From Opimibacter sp031402955 (GTDB lineage: Bacteria; Bacteroidota; Bacteroidia; Chitinophagales; Saprospiraceae): DNA of 64,000 nucleotides. Position numbers and translations under genes: made by a program. The notes beneath the pieces are model-generated. The model saw nothing but the letters and a program-made list of their open reading frames with translations. It searched no databases and was not told the origin of the DNA. This document shows positions 44,470 through 53,490 of the stretch, in pieces. The stretch covers positions 1 to 64,000 of the forward strand of contig JANNSS010000043.1 in assembly GCA_031402955.1 (NCBI GenBank), given 5' to 3'. Each line of letters starts with the position of its first letter. Position 1 is the first letter of the stretch.

Positions 44470-46371
44470 ATGTTAAAATCCGGAATTATCTTTTGTCTGG
44501 CAGCGTCTATCATATTGCTTGGTTTAACCTCGCCCGTGAATCCTCCTGGTCCACGGGGTGGGCCTGTTCCTTTAAACCAAAAAGTCGCTCATTCATCCCA
44601 TTGCAGTGGATGTCATGGCTTAGATGAAACAGGAAAGGCGCTTGTTGACTCAGATGGAAATGATGTCAGTATTTTTGATGACTGGCAGATCAGTATGATG
44701 GGATTGTCCGCACGGGACCCTTTCTGGAGGGCTACCATGGCACATGAGGTCAACTTATATCCATCCGCGAAACAAGCCATCGAAAGCACCTGTCTAAAAT
44801 GTCATGCGCCCCTTGGGAGTTTTGAAGCAACCCGTAACAACCAACCCTACTCATACGAAATCATGCTTGGGGATAGCCTTGGATTAGATGGAGTATCTTG
44901 CAGTGCATGTCATCAACAACCAGCTGCCGGGTTAGGTGCGGGATTTTCCGGCAACTACACCCTGGATACCAACCGACTGATGTATGGCCATTATCCTAAT
45001 CCCTTTAAGGGGCCAATGCAAATCTACGTAGGCTTTGAACCAGAATTTTCTGACCATATCTATTCGAGCGGAGTATGTGCCAGCTGCCATACGCTGATCA
45101 CAGAGACACTTCAGCCTGATGGCACACCTTCAGGTGATTTTTTTGTCGAGCAGGCTACGTATCATGAATGGCTCAATTCAATCTACCCGGCTCAGGGTAA
45201 AGAATGTCAGACCTGCCATATGCCGTTCATCAACGATGCGGTCATCATTGCGACTGATTTTGCGGCTTTAGAACCAAGAGAACCATACGGGTTGCATCAG
45301 TTTTTCGGCGCTAATACTGCCATGCTAGACCTGATGAACGCTAATAAAGAAAATCTAAATCTCCCTTCAGGCGAAAGCAGCCACGCCTGGACTGAATCTA
45401 TAAACAATAACAGGATCAGCCTTTCAAATGCAGCCGTATTCAGTGTGCCTTCCCTCTATATCGCTGATGACACGTTGTTTTTATCTCTCACCGTAAAAAA
45501 CAAAACCGGACACAAACTACCTTCCGGGTATCCAAGCAGATTAGCCTGGATAGAGATCCATCTCAAAGAAAGTACGTCCCAGGACCCATTTTATTCAAAC
45601 GGTGCATTAGATGCTGAAGGTAACATTGCAGGCAGAGACCATCCTTTTGAGCCACATCACCAGGTGTCCAGATCCGAGGATGATGTGCAAATTTATGAAA
45701 TGGTCATGTCTGACCTGGGAGGCCATCTCACGACTCGTCTGAACGCAGCCTTTAAGCCTTTAAAGGACAACAGGCTGCTACCAACAGGATTTAGGGTGGA
45801 CCATGCAGTGTTTGATACGGTTGCTACCTGGGGCAATGTTAACGAGGATCCTGATTTCACTACCGAAAGCAATAACGGATTGGATAGAATTGAATACAGA
45901 ATTCCGTTGAGTGGAAAAACAGGATTAGCAGATCTTTCCGTTTCACTTCGGTATCAGACCTTACCGGCCCGATGGATGGCTGATTTGTTTAGTAACGACA
46001 CAGTTGAGCAAGTTGCTCAGTTCAAATCTATGTATCAGGGCTATGAAGGTTTCAATGAAGTGATCAATCAAATTACAATTGACAGTATTGATCTTTCAAC
46101 CACCGCGGTCAGTCCGATTGAATCCATTTCCATCTTCACACTCTCCCCAAACCCGGTGACCAACAGAAAAATTCACATAAGCCTTTCAGCGCTTTACGAT
46201 TCAAGAAATAGCCTGCATTATCGGATCATCGATCTGAATGGAATGCTTATCCAGGAAGGCTCAATGGATGAAAACATTGAACTGAATATGAGGATTACAG
46301 CAGCAGTCTACTACTTCGCGCTATTTGATCAAAACCGCCAGGTGTGTATAAAACCTTTTGTGATCCTATAA
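44470..46371 (+). CDS. Secreted pentaheme c-type cytochrome with T9SS sorting domain
   Basis: A 633-residue protein with a signal peptide (1-20) and five CxxCH haem-binding motifs: 45-49 CSGCH, 108-112 CLKCH, 144-148 CSACH, 203-207 CASCH and 246-250 CQTCH. They are concentrated in the first 250 residues. A beta-rich region follows, with KNKTGHKLPSGYPSRLAW, a segment seen in other multihaem proteins. The end is a T9SS sorting domain (FTLSPNPVTNRKIHISL ... YYFALFDQNRQ). This predicts a haem protein moved across the outer membrane by type IX secretion, perhaps for extracellular electron transfer. Stop abuts that of the convergent gene. Confidence 0.88.
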   Translation: MLKSGIIFCLAASIILLGLTSPVNPPGPRGGPVPLNQKVAHSSHCSGCHGLDETGKALVDSDGNDVSIFDDWQISMMGLSARDPFWRATMAHEVNLYPSAKQAIESTCLKCHAPLGSFEATRNNQPYSYEIMLGDSLGLDGVSCSACHQQPAAGLGAGFSGNYTLDTNRLMYGHYPNPFKGPMQIYVGFEPEFSDHIYSSGVCASCHTLITETLQPDGTPSGDFFVEQATYHEWLNSIYPAQGKECQTCHMPFINDAVIIATDFAALEPREPYGLHQFFGANTAMLDLMNANKENLNLPSGESSHAWTESINNNRISLSNAAVFSVPSLYIADDTLFLSLTVKNKTGHKLPSGYPSRLAWIEIHLKESTSQDPFYSNGALDAEGNIAGRDHPFEPHHQVSRSEDDVQIYEMVMSDLGGHLTTRLNAAFKPLKDNRLLPTGFRVDHAVFDTVATWGNVNEDPDFTTESNNGLDRIEYRIPLSGKTGLADLSVSLRYQTLPARWMADLFSNDTVEQVAQFKSMYQGYEGFNEVINQITIDSIDLSTTAVSPIESISIFTLSPNPVTNRKIHISLSALYDSRNSLHYRIIDLNGMLIQEGSMDENIELNMRITAAVYYFALFDQNRQVCIKPFVIL

Positions 46372-49203
46372 GCGGATAATTTTTTGAGTATACTTTTGCC
46401 CATTGTTATTTATGCTGATCAGATAAACTCCGGGAGGATATGCTGACAGATCAATTTGTATCGCATTGTTTTCAGGAGCGATATCATGCTGAACCAGAAC
46501 ACGCACACCATCCATCCGTAAAATTTCTACATCACAGGATCCTTCTGTTTTCATCTTTAATTGAATGAGCCCATCTGTTGGATTAGGGGTAACTATGAAT
46601 ACCTGCTCTTTATCAGTTGGTTGGTTCGTTGCTGTACCCAGATCGATAACTGCAGTAGCCGGAACAAAGTCAGTAAAACATTCTTTATCCAATGTTGAAA
46701 TTTTCCAGTCGTAGAAATAATAGTAGAAATCTTCTCCGAATGTAGAATTGTAGATAGACACGACACTCTGGATTTCATATGGATAAACCACATTCTCCGA
46801 TGACCTCCATAGGTATGGACTATTTGTCCCAAAATTCTGATTATTGATATCTGTGTTTGTAGTCATTGTATAACTACCCACCTGAAGCTCTATCTCCAGG
46901 TCAATCACTGTCAACCCTGGTTGGAGATCCAACTGGTACTCAAAAAAGAAATTCAGTCCGTTATTGATATCGATGCTCCTTGTGCCTGCTGAATCTGTAA
47001 ACACTGTAATCTGATGAAGGATGATTGGCTCCAGAACATCAAACAACTGGCCTCCATTGACAAAGGCGGCGTTATACTTCGTTAAGCCTTCGTGCTGTGC
47101 CGGCCCTAACTGGAAATCCCCTCCTTCAATGAGTGCGGCATTACGGGCATAGATAGTCACGGTATCTGTAAGATTGTCGAGTTGAATACTATTTCCACTA
47201 CCTATTTGGAGATTACCAAATGGATCAGAAAACCAATTAACATGATCTCCGGTGGAGGCTAGCACAGCTGATTCCCCCGGCAAGAAAGTATCATTTGTTG
47301 TCACGGGTGGCTCAGGAATAAGGAATTCAAGTTGGACGGTATCTGATTCCTGTAACTTACAATAACCTTCAACTTGGGCAAAATACTCACCGGTTGTTGT
47401 TGCATTAATAGTCTGTGTAGTTTCTCCTGTTGACCACGCGTATGAAAAAGCTGAGGGCAGGCTAAGGAGCACAGACTCTCCATCACATAATTGAGGATCA
47501 GAAATGTACGTAATCGATGGTCGTATCGTGTCAGGATCCAATCCAACTTCAAGTGGGGATGTACGTAAAATGCATCCATCCAACCCAGTAAGCGTTGCAA
47601 AATAGAGCCCCTCCTCTCTGATAATAATAGAATCAGCAGATGTACCATCACTCCATTCTATAAGAGATAACGCTGAATCCATGTGAATGATGATGGAGTC
47701 ATCTTCGCAGAGTACAACTAAAGGCTCCAGGATGTCCAGTGGTTGTTTCCAACATCCGCCTCTTGTGAGGGACCAGGTTTTGTCGGTTTCGAGCTGGTTG
47801 TATTGCTCTCTTGTGCCATCAGGCCATCTTATGATCAGACTGTCATAAGTGGTTTGATCGCCAAGGCCAAAAATAATACTATGTCCACTAGACACGCCAT
47901 ACTGCTCCCCTCCGCGTACTTCCCTGACCTGAATACCCCATGATCCATAGAGACTAGCCGTTGCCCCGATGGCAGAAGGATTACCTGCAGTATCCTTGAG
48001 GTTCATCCCCAGGTAATGGTTATCATTTTTATCGTTCAGAAACAAGATATCCTCACGTAACGCATCGGGATTGTTGAAAGGAATAACTCTCGATGCGTAT
48101 ACATCGGTAAATCCATCCCTGTTGAGGTCCCCTAATGCGAAGGTTCCAAAAACCACATTGCTAAAAGGATTCGTTTTTGTAAACGTCTTATCCCCGTTAT
48201 TATGATAATAATCCAGGCGGTCACCACTCACGAGAATATCCTGGAACCCGTCATTATCAAAATCTCTCAGCAAACCTTGCAACGGTACGCCCCCAATGTT
48301 CAGACCAGTGGTTGAGGTGATATTGATAAATGTATCGTTGTTGATATTTTCATACAATTCGCTGATGACATCGTGCTGCGTTTTAAACAGATCCATGTCG
48401 CCGTCATTATCAATGTCCCCAAAATCCGCGGTCCAGGTCTGACGTCCGTCAGCCAGACCATAATTGGCGGCATCTTCAGTGTAATTTCCTGAACCGTCAT
48501 TGACAAAAAGCACATCAATCCTTCTTGGATCTAAAGGACTGTTGACCCCCTGGCGGCATTTAGCGATATAAAAGTCGCTGTCCCCGTCCATGTCAAAGTC
48601 TGTATACACTGAACCATAGTTCCCCGAATTGTCGGATGGAGGTACAGTTACAAAATTAAACAGGTCCTGCTCTACAAGCGTGCCGGTCCCGTCGTTCATC
48701 AATGTATAATTCAATCCATTGTCATTGAGCATCACCACATCAACCCAGCCATCGTGATTAAAATCCCCGGCTGAAGCGCCCTGCGAAAAGAAGGGTGTCA
48801 CTACGATATGTGTCAGTGTGAAGGAATAAGTATAAGGATTACTGTACAGCACCTTGACTCTGTCATAAGACCCTACTGCCAGGATATCATTGGCCCCGTC
48901 ATTGTTGAAATCCGCAATACAGATATCATTTTGCTCAGCGTTATCGATGGTCACCGGCACCTCATACCGCACAAATGGCCGGGAAGGTTCCGGGGTCTGG
49001 TATTGAATAAAAAGCCGCGACCCGAAATTGAGCGTGACAATATCATCCAGCCCATCGCCATTCATGTCTGCTATACCTACGGGAACGGCACTGTGCTGAT
49101 CTTTTTCTGCTAGCAAATCATTTCGATTTGCAAACTGAGCCTGGCCAGACAAAGTGGTCACAGCAAAGGAAAGAAGCAGGATTGGTAAAAAACGTGCCTT
49201 CAT
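46366..49203 (-). CDS. FG-GAP/UnbV repeat protein with T9SS sorting domain
   Basis: A 945-residue exported protein with a signal peptide (1-20). Residues 40-400 hold repeated FG-GAP/VCBS blades with D-x-N-x-D-G calcium motifs (DMNGDGLDDIV, DFNNDGANDIL, DFDNDGFQDIL, DLNRDGFTDVY), predicting a beta-propeller. An ASPIC/UnbV domain follows (QVREVRGGEQYGVSSGHS ... IRWPDGTREQYNQL). The C-terminus is a T9SS domain (VTPNPTDGLIQLKM ... YPPGVYLISINNNGQKY). Likely a surface adhesin or binding protein. It overlaps the cytochrome gene tail to tail by 6 bp. Confidence 0.9.
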   Translation of the reverse strand: MKARFLPILLLSFAVTTLSGQAQFANRNDLLAEKDQHSAVPVGIADMNGDGLDDIVTLNFGSRLFIQYQTPEPSRPFVRYEVPVTIDNAEQNDICIADFNNDGANDILAVGSYDRVKVLYSNPYTYSFTLTHIVVTPFFSQGASAGDFNHDGWVDVVMLNDNGLNYTLMNDGTGTLVEQDLFNFVTVPPSDNSGNYGSVYTDFDMDGDSDFYIAKCRQGVNSPLDPRRIDVLFVNDGSGNYTEDAANYGLADGRQTWTADFGDIDNDGDMDLFKTQHDVISELYENINNDTFINITSTTGLNIGGVPLQGLLRDFDNDGFQDILVSGDRLDYYHNNGDKTFTKTNPFSNVVFGTFALGDLNRDGFTDVYASRVIPFNNPDALREDILFLNDKNDNHYLGMNLKDTAGNPSAIGATASLYGSWGIQVREVRGGEQYGVSSGHSIIFGLGDQTTYDSLIIRWPDGTREQYNQLETDKTWSLTRGGCWKQPLDILEPLVVLCEDDSIIIHMDSALSLIEWSDGTSADSIIIREEGLYFATLTGLDGCILRTSPLEVGLDPDTIRPSITYISDPQLCDGESVLLSLPSAFSYAWSTGETTQTINATTTGEYFAQVEGYCKLQESDTVQLEFLIPEPPVTTNDTFLPGESAVLASTGDHVNWFSDPFGNLQIGSGNSIQLDNLTDTVTIYARNAALIEGGDFQLGPAQHEGLTKYNAAFVNGGQLFDVLEPIILHQITVFTDSAGTRSIDINNGLNFFFEYQLDLQPGLTVIDLEIELQVGSYTMTTNTDINNQNFGTNSPYLWRSSENVVYPYEIQSVVSIYNSTFGEDFYYYFYDWKISTLDKECFTDFVPATAVIDLGTATNQPTDKEQVFIVTPNPTDGLIQLKMKTEGSCDVEILRMDGVRVLVQHDIAPENNAIQIDLSAYPPGVYLISINNNGQKYTQKIIRL

Positions 49204-49384
49204 AAGGGTCTGATTTATGGTATTGAATACCAGACAAATGTAACAATCCCAATTAAATCGGTCATTTCAAATTATGTCGTTCAACCGACACCTCTGGATC
49301 CTGATCAACTGGCAGGCTTTCCAGATAACCAGAATATGACCTCCATACCCTGAATGTGACAAACAAATATTTACTTTGCCCCTG

Positions 49385-50203
49385 ATGAGCAGAAGTTATA
49401 CAGCAACACAATATCTGTCTCACTTTTTCAGATCTAAACGATGGGATTCTTTTCATTCTCCCTTCCTTTTCAGTTTATTCACTTATTGCAGCGATGACCG
49501 GATTTCACATCCATTTTTTGGAAGCATCGAGCGGAAACGGAGGGAATTGCTTCACTCCAAAGAAGTCATTGAGAAGCATGATTTTGGCGCAGGCACTTCC
49601 TATCATCAGATTAAAAATAAGGACTCTATCTCCAGGATCGCCAGGTATGCCGTGAGTCTACCTTTTCAATGCAGATTTTTGTATCGACTTGGTGTCTTTA
49701 CAAAATCCAGAGAAATTGTTGAGCTTGGTACTTCACTTGGCATATCCTCCGCTTATCTTGGAATAGCTAATTCAAATTCAAGAGTTGATACTGTAGAAGG
49801 CGATCCTGAAATTGCGAAAGTGGCTCGCAAGGTCTTTGACGAGTTAAGGATAGATAATATTCATCTTCACAACACATCATTTGACATTTTTATAGCAAAT
49901 GGGTTGCCTGGTGATAAGCGAATCGATCTTCTATTCCTGGACGGTCATCATACCTCAGTTGCCTTGTGGAAATACTACCATGCTATGAAGCCATACATGT
50001 CTGATCAAACAATCATTATCGTTGATGATATATACTGGTCGGCCGACATGACAGATGGTTGGAAAAAACTAATTGCATTGCCTGAAGTAACGCAGAGTGT
50101 GGATTGCTTTCACTTCGGTTTACTTTTTTTTAAACCTGATTTCCTCAACCGCGAAAATCATTGCATCCGTCTTCCATTGCTGGGTTTGCTTACAGGAGGT
50201 TGA
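49385..50203 (+). CDS. Class I SAM-dependent methyltransferase
   Basis: A 272-residue protein of the Methyltransferase_24-like type, starting at ATG 49385 (MSRSYTATQYLSHFF); the frame is open 3 codons further upstream. The SAM-binding motif is VELGTSLGISSAYL (near 112-125) and the acidic post-I residue is in VDTVEGDPEIAKVA. The metal/catalytic-like segment LLFLDGHHT and DDIYWSADM resemble O-methyltransferases of the catechol type. Substrate is unknown. A weak -7-like box (TTACTTTG, 49371) lies very close to the start. Confidence 0.82.
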   Translation: MSRSYTATQYLSHFFRSKRWDSFHSPFLFSLFTYCSDDRISHPFFGSIERKRRELLHSKEVIEKHDFGAGTSYHQIKNKDSISRIARYAVSLPFQCRFLYRLGVFTKSREIVELGTSLGISSAYLGIANSNSRVDTVEGDPEIAKVARKVFDELRIDNIHLHNTSFDIFIANGLPGDKRIDLLFLDGHHTSVALWKYYHAMKPYMSDQTIIIVDDIYWSADMTDGWKKLIALPEVTQSVDCFHFGLLFFKPDFLNRENHCIRLPLLGLLTGG

Positions 50204-50209
50204 AAAGGA

Positions 50210-50761
50210 CTAACCTTCGGTTACCGGTGGGTTTATAGCTGTCAGGCTTTGCACATTAAAGCCAATTTTGGCTGTGGCCTGATCATCATCATCGAAATCT
50301 TCCCATTGCGTAATCTCTTTGATAAATTCCTCCATGTGCCGAAGTAAAAAAGGTGATTTAATTTCTTCCGGCCTGTAAATGGAAATGACCTTTGGCGGGC
50401 GCGGCTCGCCAAAGCCTTCGATGAATGGATAGACAATCATCACTTGCACTTTGCCATTATACAATTGCTGGTAAACCAGTGAACCATTGGTCTTGATCAA
50501 TGGCTTATGCAATTTATCATTAATCACCTCGGCAATACCGCTTTCTTCCGTACCCAGAGAGAGGATGATATACTCCAGATGTCTGACCTTATCCGTAGCC
50601 TCGATGGTGCCTTGCAGACCTGACACTTTTACCATGGCTTCTAATTCGCTGATAATCAAATTTTTAAGATCCAAAGTCCATCGTTCGCGATACGTTTTGG
50701 TATTGTTGAGGACACTTTGGTACCGTTGTACTTTGCTGATCAAGCCATTAAACTCATCCAT
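50210..50761 (-). CDS. Conserved hypothetical protein
   Basis: A 183-residue soluble protein with a helical N-terminal half (1-85) and a mixed C-terminal half containing YNGKVQVMIVYPFIEGFGEPRPPKVI and an acidic stretch WEDFDDDDQ. I recognise no catalytic motif or named domain. It starts at ATG 50761, divergent from the fused E1 gene, and its 3' end is 6 bp from the convergent methyltransferase stop. The length and clean frame make it a likely real gene; function unknown. Confidence 0.7.
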   Translation of the reverse strand: MDEFNGLISKVQRYQSVLNNTKTYRERWTLDLKNLIISELEAMVKVSGLQGTIEATDKVRHLEYIILSLGTEESGIAEVINDKLHKPLIKTNGSLVYQQLYNGKVQVMIVYPFIEGFGEPRPPKVISIYRPEEIKSPFLLRHMEEFIKEITQWEDFDDDDQATAKIGFNVQSLTAINPPVTEG

Positions 50762-50843
50762 TTGCTTTCCAATTTGGCGTTAAATATAAACCCTCTTGAC
50801 AGGAATCCATCTGGATCATCTGCCTTTCCGATTTCCAATTGCT

Positions 50844-50872
50844 TTTGTAACACCATTCAATCTCTATCTTTG
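50844..50872 (+). promoter_or_regulatory. Bacteroidota promoter (TTTG, N17, TATCTTTG) for the fused E1 gene
   Basis: A -33 TTTG (50844-50847) and a -7 TATCTTTG (50865-50872) are separated by 17 bp, the best full match to the phylum consensus in this window. It lies 9 bp before ATG 50882, so the transcript would be nearly leaderless. Confidence 0.7.
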
Positions 50873-50881
50873 GCATCCGTC

Positions 50882-52972
50882 ATGGCAAAGGAAAAAAACA
50901 AGAAAAAAGATAAAGTAAGGACCGTCAGCTGGTCTGAGATACTGGAGAAGGCCTTTGGTCATATGGCTACAGCAAAGGCAATGACTGATCTATTTGAGGC
51001 TAATTTCAAAGAAGTGTCAAAGTATGTGCACGCTACATCGAGAGGTCATGAATCCATCCAGATTGCCCTGGGGATGCAATTGACCCCTGATGACTGGTTG
51101 TCAGCATATTACAGAGATGACGCGATGATGCTTTCCATTGGAATACAACCATACGAACTAATGCTTCAGCTTCTGGCAAAGAAGGATGATCCCTTTTCCG
51201 GAGGAAGAGCGTATTACTGTCATCCAAGTCTTAAGGATGACGATAAACCAAAAATCCCACATCAGTCTTCTGCCACCGGCATGCAGGCGATTCCCACGAC
51301 AGGAATAGCTATGGGAATAGCCTACCAGGAACATCGCAAACTAGGTCACTGGAAAAAACCACCTGTTGTAGTTTGCTCACTGGGTGATGCCTCCGTGACG
51401 GAGGGTGAAGTTGCGGAAGCCTTTCAAATGGCTGCCTTGAAAAAACTACCTATCCTCTATCTGATACAAGATAATGAATGGGATATTTCTGCCAATGCTA
51501 AAGAAACGAGGGCAATGAATGCTGCTGAATATGCTATGGGCTTTAAAGGCATTGAGACCCGGAGCATAGACGGGACGGATTTCAAACTCTGCTATGACAC
51601 ATTACATGAAGTAATCGGTCTTATCCGAAAAGAACGCAGACCATTTCTGGTGCATGCTAAAGTTCCATTGCTCAACCATCATACTTCAGGTGTGCGCATG
51701 GAATGGTACCGGGATGATCTTGAAGAAGACAGGCAGCAGGATCCTTATCCCAAACTGATCAGCACTATGCTATCCGAAGGATGGTCCGCTTTGCAACTCA
51801 AACGAATAGAAACCAAGGCGATTGAAACTGTTGCAGCAGACTTTGAAAAAGCGCGAAATGCAGCCGACCCGGTACCTGCGGACCTCTACACACATGCCTT
51901 TGCCCCAACTCCAATAACAACTGAAGTCGGTATCAGACAACCCGAAGGTGCAGAAGTAAAAGTAATGGTAGATAGTGCCCTGATCGCCATTGAAGAACTC
52001 ATGCGTAAGCATCCTGAATGTCTTCTGTATGGCCAGGATGTTGGTAGTCGTCTCGGAGGTGTGTTCCGGGAAGCCGCTACGCTTGCACAAAAATTTGGCG
52101 ACGATCGTGTATTCAATACACCTATTCAGGAAGCTTTTATTGTCGGATCAACCGTAGGAATGTCTGCGGTTGGTTTAAAACCAATTGTGGAAGTGCAATT
52201 TGCAGATTACATATGGCCTGGATTGAATCAACTATTTACCGAAGTCAGCCGATCATGTTATTTGTCAAATGGTAAATGGCCTGTGAGTATGATCCTGCGC
52301 GTCCCGATTGGAGCTTATGGTAGCGGCGGGCCTTATCATTCCTCAAGTGTTGAAACAGTTGTCTGCAACATCAAAGGATTGAAAGTGGTCTATCCAAGCA
52401 ACGGAGCAGATTTGAAAGGATTGATGAAGGCTGCATATTATGATCCTAATCCCGTTGTGATTTTCGAACATAAGGGGCTTTACTGGAGTAAAGTGGCTAA
52501 TACAGAAACGGCTAAATGTCCATTGCCTGATGAAGCTTATTTGGTTCCATTGGGTGTAGGACGCATTGTCATAGAAGCAAATCAGGAAAAGATTGCCCAG
52601 GGAGAGGCGCTTTGCATTGTTACCTATGGGATGGGGGTGCATTGGGCGCTGAAAGCTGCCAACGAATTTGAAGGGCGAATCACTATCCTGGATCTGAGAA
52701 GTCTCGTACCATTGGATGAACAATTAATCTACAAAACGGTCAGGGAACATGGCCGTTGTCTTGTTGTCACTGAAGATACCGTTTCCAATTCATTTGCCCA
52801 GACGATCGCGGCACGTATTCAGGAGCATTGCTGGACTTCGCTTGACGCACCTGTGATAACAATTGGGTCGACAGATATGCCTGCTGTCCCTTTGAATGTA
52901 GTATTGGAAAAAGAGATGATCCTCTCCGTTGGTAAAGTGATCGAATCGATGAGGGCTATTTTGGAATACTAA
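50882..52972 (+). CDS. Fused 2-oxoacid dehydrogenase E1 alpha-beta
   Basis: A 696-residue chain joining an E1 alpha-type half (about 1-345) and an E1 beta-type half (about 360-696), starting at ATG 50882 (MAKEKNKKKDK). The alpha half contains the TPP motif, changed from the usual GDG to GDA (GDASVTEGEVAEAF), with the closing LIQDNEWDI. The beta half contains GQDVGSRLGGVFREAATL, QFADYIWPGLNQLFTE and the RVPIGAYGSGGPYHSSSVE cofactor loop. Such fusions form homodimeric 2-oxoisovalerate- or pyruvate-type E1. Substrate is not resolved. Monocistronic. Confidence 0.9.
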   Translation: MAKEKNKKKDKVRTVSWSEILEKAFGHMATAKAMTDLFEANFKEVSKYVHATSRGHESIQIALGMQLTPDDWLSAYYRDDAMMLSIGIQPYELMLQLLAKKDDPFSGGRAYYCHPSLKDDDKPKIPHQSSATGMQAIPTTGIAMGIAYQEHRKLGHWKKPPVVVCSLGDASVTEGEVAEAFQMAALKKLPILYLIQDNEWDISANAKETRAMNAAEYAMGFKGIETRSIDGTDFKLCYDTLHEVIGLIRKERRPFLVHAKVPLLNHHTSGVRMEWYRDDLEEDRQQDPYPKLISTMLSEGWSALQLKRIETKAIETVAADFEKARNAADPVPADLYTHAFAPTPITTEVGIRQPEGAEVKVMVDSALIAIEELMRKHPECLLYGQDVGSRLGGVFREAATLAQKFGDDRVFNTPIQEAFIVGSTVGMSAVGLKPIVEVQFADYIWPGLNQLFTEVSRSCYLSNGKWPVSMILRVPIGAYGSGGPYHSSSVETVVCNIKGLKVVYPSNGADLKGLMKAAYYDPNPVVIFEHKGLYWSKVANTETAKCPLPDEAYLVPLGVGRIVIEANQEKIAQGEALCIVTYGMGVHWALKAANEFEGRITILDLRSLVPLDEQLIYKTVREHGRCLVVTEDTVSNSFAQTIAARIQEHCWTSLDAPVITIGSTDMPAVPLNVVLEKEMILSVGKVIESMRAILEY

Positions 52973-52995
52973 TTGAAAAATTAGTGATTGTCATC

Positions 52996-53325
52996 TTAGA
53001 CTGAAAAACTTTCTCCACATGCACATGTACGTGATGCATTGGGATTGCTGAAGTAGAATCCTTTCCCTTCAAGTCCTCCTGAAAATTCAAGAATCGTATT
53101 ATGTACATAAAGGAAACTGCGGAGGTCAGTGACCATACGGACGCCTTTATCCTCAAATACCTGGTCACTTGGCTTGAGGTCGTTGTCAAAATCAAGCTTG
53201 TAGGAAAGGCCTGAACAACCACCACTGGTGACACTCACGCGCACAAAATAATCGGTCAGTGATTTGTTCTCACTGCCCAGGACTTCGAGAATCCTTTCTT
53301 TCGCACTATCAGCAACAAACAACAC
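52996..53325 (-). CDS. sufA: Iron-sulfur cluster assembly protein (IscA/SufA/HesB type)
   Basis: A 109-residue A-type carrier that receives and passes Fe-S clusters. All three family cysteines are present: Cys37 (VTSGGCSGL), Cys101 and Cys103 (TCACGESF). Start is GTG at 53325; no ATG is usable nearby. It precedes a cysteine desulfurase gene on the same strand by 165 bp when read in chromosome order, so the two probably serve the same process though not as a tight operon. Confidence 0.92.
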   Translation of the reverse strand: MLFVADSAKERILEVLGSENKSLTDYFVRVSVTSGGCSGLSYKLDFDNDLKPSDQVFEDKGVRMVTDLRSFLYVHNTILEFSGGLEGKGFYFSNPNASRTCACGESFSV

Positions 53326-53334
53326 TATAATTTC

Positions 53335-53383
53335 ATGATTTAATGATTAATTAAAATCCTTAAAAAGTATGATTTAATGATTA
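53335..53383. repeat. Direct repeat in the sufA leader (ATGATTTAATGATTA x2)
   Basis: The 15-bp word ATGATTTAATGATTA occurs at 53335-53349 and again at 53369-53383, 34 bp apart, just upstream of sufA. It could be a pair of regulator sites in the sufA leader, or a small duplication. Confidence 0.6.
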
Positions 53384-53443
53384 CGATTCTACCCTCTTTA
53401 AATGATTCGATGAACCGAAATCATATCTTGCTCCAAGGAATTG

Positions 53444-53451
53444 CAAAGATA
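53444..53451 (-). promoter_or_regulatory. Candidate -7 box (TATCTTTG) for sufA
   Basis: TATCTTTG on the minus strand lies 118 bp before the sufA start, leaving a leader that contains both copies of the 15-bp repeat. No -33 TTTG is clear. Confidence 0.4.
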
Positions 53452-53490
53452 ACAACATCCCGCGTGGAATAGTTTACTATACTTTCCCTT

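Noticed and set aside
50717..50881. Longer N-terminus for the fused E1 gene
   Set aside because: The extension crosses the divergent hypothetical gene and the promoter, and does not resemble E1 sequence.
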